In this document: positions 57,229 through 64,000 of the stretch, piece by piece
How the letters are laid out: each line of letters opens with the position of its first letter
Position numbering within the stretch: position 1 is the first letter of the stretch
Assembly: GCF_016864555.1 (NCBI RefSeq)
Contig: NZ_CP044011.1
Location: forward strand, 1 to 64,000
Direction of reading: 5' to 3'
DNA: 64,000 nt
Source: Sinorhizobium sp. BG8
GTDB taxonomy: Bacteria > Pseudomonadota > Alphaproteobacteria > Rhizobiales > Rhizobiaceae
Notes under the pieces: model-generated
The model's input: the letters and a program-made list of their open reading frames with translations, nothing else
The model's database searches: none
Told to the model about the DNA's origin: nothing
Position numbers and translations under genes: made by a program

Positions 57229-59039
57229 TTATGCGCTCTCCTTGAAATGCGCGTCGTCGGCATCCGGGCCGCCCATCGACATGTCGATGGCAAAGCCCTT
57301 CGCGCGCGCCTGCTGCCCGCTCACCGTATTGGTGTGGGAAGAAGTCGGGGCGGGCTTGCGAGCAGGCGCGGCAGCGATTGGCCGTGCAGGTGCCGGCTTG
57401 CGGACCTGGGCAGCCGCCTTCTCGCCGCTGCGATCGACACGGAAGAAGGAGATGGAGGCCTGGAGCTCCTCGGCCTGTGCGGCGAGTTCCTCCGACGTGC
57501 CGGACATTTCCTCGGACGAGCCGGCATTGACCTGGGTCACCTTGTCGAGCTGCTGGATCGCCTCGTTGATCTGCGAGGCGCCGATGTCCTGCTCGCGGCA
57601 GGCGGCCGAGATCTCGGAAACCAGCTCGGCGGTCTTGCGGATGTCCGGAACCAGCCGGTTCAGCATCTCGCCGGCTTCGGTCGCGACGGTTACGGTTTCA
57701 CCCGACAGAGCGCTGATTTCCGATGCGGCCGCCTGGCTGCGTTCGGCAAGCTTGCGCACTTCCGACGCCACGACCGCGAAGCCCTTGCCGTGCTCGCCGG
57801 CACGCGCTGCCTCGACAGCGGCGTTGAGGGCGAGAAGGTCGGTCTGGCGGGCGATTTCCTGAACGATCGAGATCTTCTCGGCGATCGTGCGCATGGCGCC
57901 GACGGCACGGCCGACGGCCTCGCCGCTGGCTTCGGCATCCTTGGCGGACTGGCGGGCGATCTTCTCGGTCTGGGCGGCGTTGTCGGCATTCTGCTTGATG
58001 TTCGACGCCATCTCTTCCATCGAGGCGGAGGCCTCTTCGGCGGACGAAGCCTGTTCGGTCGCACCCTGCGACAGCTGCTCGGAGCTTGCGGAAAGTTCCT
58101 GGCTGCCGGCCGAAACATTGTCGGCGGCCGAGAGCGCATCGGCCACGACGCCGCGCAGGCGTTCGACCATGCTTTCGAGCGCAATGCCGAGTGTGTCCTT
58201 GTCGGACAGTGGCTTGGGCGAGACGGTCAGGTCGCCGTTGGCGATCTGGTCGGCAATGGTCGCCGTGTTGCGCAGGTTGCCGGTCATGACGTTGATCGTG
58301 TTGACCAGATCCTTGATCTCGTCGTTCGTCTTGATCTCGACGTTCTGGTTGAGGTCGCCGATGGCCACGGCCTCGGCCACGAGGCTGATCTTTCGCAGGC
58401 CGTTGTTGATACCGAGCGCGATCCAGACGGCGGCGCCAATGGCAATGAGGAGTGCGGCGGCCGAGAGACCGAGGATGAACGTCCGGGTCGTTGCGTACTG
58501 GACGTTGGTGTCCTGGTCGGCCTGATCCATGAGGGCGTTGTTGGCTTCGACGCGAGCCTCGATCCGCTGCTCGATATCGTCCATGATGCTGCGGGCGTCA
58601 CCCGTGGCGATCCGCACGCCTTCCGCGGCGTTTCCGCTTCTCACCAGCGAGCGAATCCGGTCATCGAGGGAGAAGAGCTTTGCCGAGAGTTCCTTGACTT
58701 CCGCCCAGCTTTTCAGTGCCTCGTCGCTCGTCGAAGTTTGCTGGAGTTCCGCCAGCATTTCCGAGAACTTGACCCGGTTGCGATCGCCGGCATCGATGTA
58801 CTGGTTAATTTCGTCCTGGGTGTCGGCCGTGACGAGGTTCATCTGCGCACGCGCGATGCGCAGCTGGAAGTTGTTCAGTCGCTGAGCACTTTCGAGGCGC
58901 GCTGCCGGCCCGAGATGAGATCGGTGATGGCCTGGTTGAGATTGCCGAGGCTGAAGATGCCGTAACCTGCGGTCGCGACGAGCAACAGGATCGTTACTCC
59001 GAATGCCAGAGCCAGTTTGAGTTTTATCGTGAATCGCAT
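57229..59039 (-). pseudogene. Methyl-accepting chemotaxis protein, one frame break
   Basis: About 603 residues after one base is restored near 58906-58911. N-terminus [20 protein letters not shown] begins the first membrane helix, a periplasmic four-helix sensor follows ([20 protein letters not shown]), the second helix is [20 protein letters not shown], then HAMP-like domains and the signalling hairpin ([20 protein letters not shown]) and C-terminal FKESA. The signalling domain is almost identical to that of the next receptor. It probably senses a small molecule in the periplasm. Confidence 0.92.
57441..58134 (-). repeat. Direct repeat copy 1 (signalling domain of receptor 1)
   Basis: 694 bases matching 59440-60133 without gaps at a constant offset of 1999. 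About a dozen differences, apparently all synonymous; 57791-58047 is identical in both copies (257 bases). It codes for about 231 identical residues. Confidence 0.9.
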
Positions 59040-59218
59040 GTGGGGTCTTCTCCAAGACGTTCGGCGGACACGTTCGACGGCAACATCGCGGCGGTGTCCA
59101 AAATTGCGAGAAGACTGATACATTCACCCTTCTGTGAGCAGTTTTCGTTGCGGCTGGCGCCTGCTCACGCCAGCCGAATTGGTTGCGGGGCCCCGGGATG
59201 CGGCCCCGTCATTGCGCC

Positions 59219-60919
59219 TTAGGCGCTTTCCCTGAAATGCACGTCGTCGGCATCCGGGCCACCCATCGACATGTCCAGCGCGAAACCCTTGGCGCGCGCC
59301 TGCTGCGCGGCCACCGAGTGGTCCGGGCGGCGCTGCGGCTGGGGCCGTTTGGCCGGTGCGGCCGGAGCCGGCGCCCTTGCCGCCTGCGGAGCAGTCCTTT
59401 GCCCAGCCTGCTTGTCGCGCTTCGATGTATTGTCGACGCGGAAGAAGGAGATGGAGGCCTGGAGTTCCTCGGCCTGTGCGGCGAGTTCTTCCGACGTGCC
59501 GGACATTTCCTCGGACGAGCCGGCATTGACCTGGGTCACCTTGTCGAGCTGCTGGATCGCCTCGTTGATCTGCGATGCGCCGATGTCCTGCTCGCGGCAG
59601 GCGGCCGAGATCTCGGAGACCAGCTCGGCGGTCTTGCGGATGTCCGGAACCAGCCGGTTCAGCATCTCGCCGGCTTCGGTCGCGACGGTTACGGTTTCAC
59701 CCGACAGAGCGCTGATTTCCGATGCGGCGGCCTGGCTGCGTTCGGCAAGCTTGCGCACTTCCGAAGCCACGACCGCGAAGCCCTTGCCATGCTCGCCGGC
59801 ACGCGCTGCCTCGACAGCGGCGTTGAGGGCGAGAAGGTCGGTCTGGCGGGCGATTTCCTGAACGATCGAGATCTTCTCGGCGATCGTGCGCATGGCGCCG
59901 ACGGCACGGCCGACGGCCTCGCCGCTGGCTTCGGCATCCTTGGCGGACTGGCGGGCGATCTTCTCGGTCTGGGCGGCGTTGTCGGCATTCTGCTTGATGT
60001 TCGACGCCATCTCTTCCATCGAGGCGGAGGCCTCTTCGGCGGACGACGCCTGCTCGGTCGCACCCTGCGACAGCTGCTCGGAGCTCGCGGAAAGTTCCTG
60101 GCTGCCGGCCGAAACGTTGTCGGCGGCCGAGAGAGCGTCTCCGACGACACCGCGCAGACGTTCGATCATCGTGTTTACGTGCAACAGCAGTTCGCCGATC
60201 TCGTCCTTGTTGGTGATCTCGGCAAAGTTGGTGAGATCGCCGTCCGCAACGTTCTGGACAGCCGTCGTGGCTCGACGAAGACCGCGGTTGATGGTGAGAA
60301 CGATCCAGGTAGCGGCTGCAACGGCAATAAGCAGGGCCACTGCCGCAACGCCGATCATGATCGAACGGGTCGCCGCATACTGCGCTTCCGCGGATTCGTC
60401 GGCCTCGGTCAGGCGGCCATCTTCGAGCTTGACGACTTCGTCGAGCAACGTGTCGATCTCGCCGGTAACCTTTCGCGCATCGCCCGTGGAGACGCGCACA
60501 GCACCCGCATTGTCGCCGGCCAGGACCAGCGAGCGGACACGATCGTCCTGCTTGCGGAATTCCGCGGTGAGACCGGCCAGCTTGTTCCAGTAAGCCTTGC
60601 CTGCTTCCGTGGAGATTGCCTGGATTGCGTTGAAATCTTCATCATAGCTAGCCCGGGCGGCATCGCTCGTCTCGATGTACTTGTTAGCCTCGGCAGGGCT
60701 CGTCGCCGCCAGCATGTTCTTCTGTTGGCGGATCTGCTGGAGCTGCATGATGTTCAATTGCTGCGTCCACTTGAGACGTGCCGCCGGGCCGGCGAGCACG
60801 TCACCGAGCGTCGTATTCAGTCCACCGAGACTGTAGATCCCGTAGATCGCTGTTCCCAGCAACATGGACACGATGAGGCCAAAGGCCACGAAAAGCTTTA
60901 GCTTGATTGAAAGGCGCAT
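59219..60919 (-). CDS. Methyl-accepting chemotaxis protein
   Basis: 566 residues, intact. The first helix is [20 protein letters not shown], sensor about residues 35-190, second helix [20 protein letters not shown], then HAMP, and the signalling hairpin tip ([17 protein letters not shown] region). C-terminus DVHFRESA matches the tail of the neighbour and may hold the CheR/CheB docking site. GGAGGAGA precedes the start. It and the gene at 57229 differ in their sensors, so they detect different signals. Confidence 0.95.
   Translation of the reverse strand: MRLSIKLKLFVAFGLIVSMLLGTAIYGIYSLGGLNTTLGDVLAGPAARLKWTQQLNIMQLQQIRQQKNMLAATSPAEANKYIETSDAARASYDEDFNAIQAISTEAGKAYWNKLAGLTAEFRKQDDRVRSLVLAGDNAGAVRVSTGDARKVTGEIDTLLDEVVKLEDGRLTEADESAEAQYAATRSIMIGVAAVALLIAVAAATWIVLTINRGLRRATTAVQNVADGDLTNFAEITNKDEIGELLLHVNTMIERLRGVVGDALSAADNVSAGSQELSASSEQLSQGATEQASSAEEASASMEEMASNIKQNADNAAQTEKIARQSAKDAEASGEAVGRAVGAMRTIAEKISIVQEIARQTDLLALNAAVEAARAGEHGKGFAVVASEVRKLAERSQAAASEISALSGETVTVATEAGEMLNRLVPDIRKTAELVSEISAACREQDIGASQINEAIQQLDKVTQVNAGSSEEMSGTSEELAAQAEELQASISFFRVDNTSKRDKQAGQRTAPQAARAPAPAAPAKRPQPQRRPDHSVAAQQARAKGFALDMSMGGPDADDVHFRESA
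59440..60133 (-). repeat. Direct repeat copy 2 (signalling domain of receptor 2)
   Basis: Partner of 57441-58134, offset 1999 bases. See that entry. Confidence 0.9.
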
Positions 60920-60934
60920 GGTGTTCTCCTCCCC

Positions 60935-61450
60935 CTAGTTCGAAGGGGCGGTTTGCGAGCGATCGCGTTGCGACGAAAAAATGGCTTTGAGGTTCGGTAG
61001 GATAATGAACTCGCCCCCGCGCTTGACGAGGCAATTGATGTAGTCGGCCCGCCAGCGCATGCCGACGCTCGGTGGCGCCTCGCTGGCAACCCTTGGAAGT
61101 GAAGTGACCTCGTAGACCTTGTCGGTGCGGATGCCGATCAGCGTCTCCTCGCCGTCCAGATCCATCTCGATGACGACGATGCGGCTGTCGATCGTGGTCT
61201 TGGTCGCCTCCATGCCGAAGGCCAGGCGAATATCCGCGAGCGGTATGACCTTGCCGCGGAAGTTGATCACGCTCGCAACGAAGGGCTTGCTGCCCGGGAC
61301 GTGCGTTTCCGGCAGGAGATCCAGTATTTCCTGCACGAATTTCGCCTCGATGGCGAAGGTCTCGCCGTTGAGGTTGAAGGTGAGTACGGAGAGCTCGTCC
61401 TCTCCGTTCCAGAGGTTTTCGACGTCGTGTCTGCGAATTGCCGTGTTCAT
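60935..61450 (-). CDS. cheW: Chemotaxis coupling protein CheW (second of two)
   Basis: 171 residues, SH3-like adapter. LTFNLNGETFAIEAKFVQEI, INFRGKVIPLADIRLAFGME and MRWRADYINCLVKRGGEFII are clear CheW segments. Its ATG overlaps the cheA stop (ATGA) so it is translated with cheA. It is 15 bases before the intact receptor gene. Confidence 0.93.
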   Translation of the reverse strand: MNTAIRRHDVENLWNGEDELSVLTFNLNGETFAIEAKFVQEILDLLPETHVPGSKPFVASVINFRGKVIPLADIRLAFGMEATKTTIDSRIVVIEMDLDGEETLIGIRTDKVYEVTSLPRVASEAPPSVGMRWRADYINCLVKRGGEFIILPNLKAIFSSQRDRSQTAPSN

Positions 61451-63474
61451 CCCGCTGCCCGCAACTGCGCCTCCTGCTGTTGTCCCACGGCCACGAGGTG
61501 CGCGACATCGAGGATCAGGGCCACTCCCCCGTCACCGAGAATGGTGGCGCCGGAGAAGGTCACCACGTCGTGATGCAGCTTGGACATGGATTTGATGACT
61601 GTCTGGTGGTCGCCGATGATCTGGTCGACGACGAGGCCCACGCGCTCGTCTCCCGTCGAGATGACGACGACCTTCTGATGCGGATCGGGTGGCGTTCCCG
61701 TGTCGAAGAGCTCGCGGAGCCTCAGGAACGGAACCAGTGCATCCCGGAGCGAGATGAAGCTGCGGCCGCGCGAACGCAGATCCTGTTCGAGCGAAAGTTC
61801 GAGGCACTCCTCCACCGCCGAAAGCGGAATGACGTAGCATCCGCCGCCGACGCGCACGAGCAGGCCGTCGATGATGGCGAGCGTCAGCGGAATGCGCAGC
61901 GAGATCTCGGATCCTTCGCCGGGCCGGCTGACGACGTCGATCGCGCCGCGTAGCGCCTCGACGGTCTTCTTGACGACATCCATGCCGACGCCGCGCCCGG
62001 AGAGATTGGTGATCTGCTGAGCGGTCGAGAAGCCGGGCTGGAAGATGAGTTGCAGCAGCTCCTGGTCGCTGAGCGTGGCGCCGGGCTGGATTATCCCGGA
62101 AGACTCCGCCTTCGCCCTCACCCTCTCGCGGTTGATGCCTCGGCCGTCGTCCTTGATCGTGATGACGACCTCGCCGCCGGTCTGCCGGGCGGAGAGCAGC
62201 ACCTGCCCGACCGGGGACTTGCCGGCCGCGACGCGTTCATCCGGCTGCTCGAGCCCGTGGTCGATGGAGTTGCGCACGAGATGCACCAGCGGGTCGGCCA
62301 GCCGGTCGATGACCGTCTTGTCGACCTCGGTCGTCTCGCCTTCGGTGATCAGCTCGATCTCCTTGCCGGTCTCGCGCGACAGATCGTGCACGAGGCGACG
62401 GAAGCGGCTGAAGAGGCTTGCGACGGGCATCATGCGCAACACCATCATCGTGTCGCGCAGCTCGCCGGAGAGCCGCTCGATTTCTTCGGATACCGAGCGC
62501 AGTCCGAGATCGGCAGCGGTTCCCGCCAGCTGCGTGAGGCGCGACTGCGCGATCACCAGCTCGCCGACGCGGTCCATCATCTCGTCGAGCCGCTCGGCCG
62601 GAACGCGGACGTTCTCCGCGGCCTTGTTGTTGTTATTGCTGTTGCTGGTTTTCGGATCGCTCTGGGGCGCCGGAGCCTCGCGCTCCTGGGCAACCGCGGG
62701 CACGGGCGCGCTTGCGGTGGTAGCGGGCTTCGTCTCCTCGGCCGGCGTGACGGACGCCGCGTTGACCTCGGAAATCTCGAGCTGCATCTCGTCCATGACG
62801 AAGATGAACACGTCCTCGATATCGGAGCGCGGCTTCTCAGTCGTCAACGTGACATCCCACGCGAGATGGATGTCGGTCGGGTTGAGCATGTCGAAGGAGG
62901 GAACAGCGGAAGTATCTGCAACGATCCGGCAATCGCCGAGGTCGCGCATCTCGTCGAGCAGCCCGAGCGGATTGGTTCCGTTCGCCATCGAATTCGCGGG
63001 CAGGCTGAAGCGGATCTGCCAGGTTTTGGCACCACCGGCCTTTGGCTTTTCCTCGCTTTTCACGGGCGCGGCCGCCACGGGGGCGGCAGCGACCGGTGCC
63101 CCGCCATTGACGGCGCTGTGAAGGGCGGAAAGCAGGGCGGCGCTCCGGGCATCGTGATCGCCGTTCGGCGTCTCCAGGAGCGCTCGCATGTGGTCCTGTG
63201 CCGCAAGAACCGCCGAAACGAGCTGTTGCGTGGCGGGGACGTCACCTTTGCGCACGCGGTCGAAGGCTGTCTCGCAGTGATGGGTGAAGGCCGCGAGCGC
63301 GTCGAAACCGAACATCGCCCCCGATCCCTTCAGCGTGTGAAGGCCGCGGAAGACCGCGTCGATCTGGTCCTTGTCGTCCAGGGAGTGCGTAAGATCGAGC
63401 AGACCTGTCTCGATCTGCTCCAGAAGCTCTGCTGCTTCGGTCCGGAAGACCGAGATTGGGTCCGGATTGCTCAT
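61447..63474 (-). CDS. cheA: Chemotaxis histidine kinase CheA
   Basis: 675 residues. Phosphotransfer domain with the phospho-His in GLHTLKGSGAMFGF (His46), a P2-like middle (residues about 140-260), dimerisation helices, kinase boxes HLVRNSIDHGLEQPDE and KDDGRGINRERVRA, GRGVGMDVVKKTVEAL, and a C-terminal CheW-like domain (DGLLVRVGGGCYVIPLSAVE). It autophosphorylates and passes phosphate to CheY and CheB. Overlaps cheY and cheW by ATGA at each end. Confidence 0.96.
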   Translation of the reverse strand: MSNPDPISVFRTEAAELLEQIETGLLDLTHSLDDKDQIDAVFRGLHTLKGSGAMFGFDALAAFTHHCETAFDRVRKGDVPATQQLVSAVLAAQDHMRALLETPNGDHDARSAALLSALHSAVNGGAPVAAAPVAAAPVKSEEKPKAGGAKTWQIRFSLPANSMANGTNPLGLLDEMRDLGDCRIVADTSAVPSFDMLNPTDIHLAWDVTLTTEKPRSDIEDVFIFVMDEMQLEISEVNAASVTPAEETKPATTASAPVPAVAQEREAPAPQSDPKTSNSNNNNKAAENVRVPAERLDEMMDRVGELVIAQSRLTQLAGTAADLGLRSVSEEIERLSGELRDTMMVLRMMPVASLFSRFRRLVHDLSRETGKEIELITEGETTEVDKTVIDRLADPLVHLVRNSIDHGLEQPDERVAAGKSPVGQVLLSARQTGGEVVITIKDDGRGINRERVRAKAESSGIIQPGATLSDQELLQLIFQPGFSTAQQITNLSGRGVGMDVVKKTVEALRGAIDVVSRPGEGSEISLRIPLTLAIIDGLLVRVGGGCYVIPLSAVEECLELSLEQDLRSRGRSFISLRDALVPFLRLRELFDTGTPPDPHQKVVVISTGDERVGLVVDQIIGDHQTVIKSMSKLHHDVVTFSGATILGDGGVALILDVAHLVAVGQQQEAQLRAAG

Positions 63475-63838
63475 CTGCCGAGAACCTTGCGCACGACCTT
63501 GACGAGGTTCTCGGGTCGAAGGGTTTGGTCAACCAACCCGTCGCGCCTGCCGCCTTGGCCTGCGCCTTGAGTTCGCCATCCGATTCCGTGGTGAGGAAGA
63601 TGACGGGAACGCCCATGTGCGCCGGAAGCTTGCGCAGCTCCCGGATCATCGTCAGCCCGTCCATGTTCGGCATGTTGAGGTCGGTGACGACCAGGTCGAA
63701 CTGTCCCGCCTTCAACTTGGAAAGCCCATCCATGCCGTCGACGGCCTCGGTCACGTCATAGCTCGCATTGGTGAGCGTCACGCGGGTGGTCAGACGGATG
63801 CTGGCGGAATCGTCAACGGTCAAGATCTTGGCGGTCAT
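63471..63838 (-). pseudogene. cheY: Chemotaxis response regulator CheY, one frame break
   Basis: Single receiver domain, about 122 residues after repair. Asp pair in VDDSASIRL, phospho-acceptor Asp53 in VVTDLNMPNMDGL, Lys in GWLTKPFDP. One base is missing near 63512-63515; with it the end reads DPENLVKVVRKVLGR and its stop overlaps the cheA start (ATGA). The protein binds the flagellar motor when phosphorylated. Confidence 0.92.
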
Positions 63839-64000
63839 TGTGCTGTCTCCTGATGCAGCCAGAATTTCGAGGCGTCGGGAGAGATGCTGTCGAGGAAACC
63901 GCCTCGCCTCAGAACGTCCAGCAGGGAACCGGAGGCAGGTTTGGCTAAATTCAGCGTCTTCCCCCGAAGTTGTGAATAGGTACGCGCCGCTTCCAATAGC
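63835..64000 (-). CDS. STAS-domain chemotaxis-operon protein, partial (C-terminal end)
   Basis: About 54 C-terminal residues run off the window edge: LLEAARTYSQLRGKTLNLAK, then ASGSLLDVLRRGGFLDSISP. Its stop overlaps the cheY start. STAS-like proteins open the chemotaxis operons of rhizobia. The start lies beyond the window. Confidence 0.7.
   Translation of the reverse strand, partial: LLEAARTYSQLRGKTLNLAKPASGSLLDVLRRGGFLDSISPDASKFWLHQETAQ

Noticed and set aside
56956-58965. 669-codon plus-strand open frame over the first receptor gene
   Set aside because: The minus strand codes for a clear receptor with strict motifs; the antisense frame is composed of Leu, Gly and Asp without domains.

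Overview
The window reads as chromosomal DNA of a free-living alphaproteobacterium of the order Hyphomicrobiales, most likely Rhizobiaceae. The base composition is GC-rich, and the gene families are the usual rhizobial ones: a chemotaxis operon, sitABCD, metNIQ, xylAB, a class II lysyl-tRNA synthetase, a DABA-type ornithine/lysine decarboxylase behind a long structured leader, and an anaerobox. The genus cannot be fixed from the sequence alone. I see no rRNA or tRNA gene, CRISPR array, insertion sequence, prophage or conjugative module.

Layout. 0-3.5 kb holds a PuuD-like hydrolase, a small secreted protein, and a LacI regulator with a 2-hydroxyacid dehydrogenase. 3.5-8.1 kb has a MarR regulator divergent from a creatininase-family hydrolase, then a CobW metallochaperone, a WD40 protein and cysE. 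8.1-14 kb carries a serine hydrolase, a glyoxalase-related protein, OmpW with an FNR/FixK-type box, a haem-copper-oxidase-like membrane protein, a GNAT and the decarboxylase. 14-23 kb has a LysR, a DUF1007/NicO metal pair, two small operons, eda, the CYTH/CHAD pair, trhO and two proteins of unknown function. 23.8-26.4 kb is metNIQ with a structured leader. 26.7-34.9 kb is a sugar region (GH1 glycosidase, oxidoreductase, isomerase/epimerase, xylA, xylB and a LacI regulator). 35-38.7 kb is emrAB with a divergent TetR. 38.8-45.7 kb has TerC, glutathione peroxidase, an SLC13 permease, gltX and lysS. 45.9-50.5 kb is sitABCD with a divergent His/Glu-rich membrane protein. 50.7-54.6 kb has an FAD amine oxidase, a nucleoside hydrolase, ung and a lone ParA. 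54.8-64 kb is one chemotaxis operon read leftward: STAS protein, cheY, cheA, cheW, two receptors, cheW, cheR, cheB.

Working units. The che genes overlap or nearly touch and together make one array with two receptors. Four genes form the SitABCD manganese/iron importer under an apparent Mur-type promoter. The xyl genes feed D-xylose into the pentose phosphate pathway under the LacI regulator encoded first in the operon. EmrAB and its TetR share two overlapping divergent promoters bracketed by two palindromes.

Quality note. Eleven genes carry about sixteen single-base frame breaks, many in runs of G or C and nine of them in the first 3 kb. They look like sequencing errors rather than gene decay. 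They are marked as pseudogenes because the sequence as given cannot be translated through.
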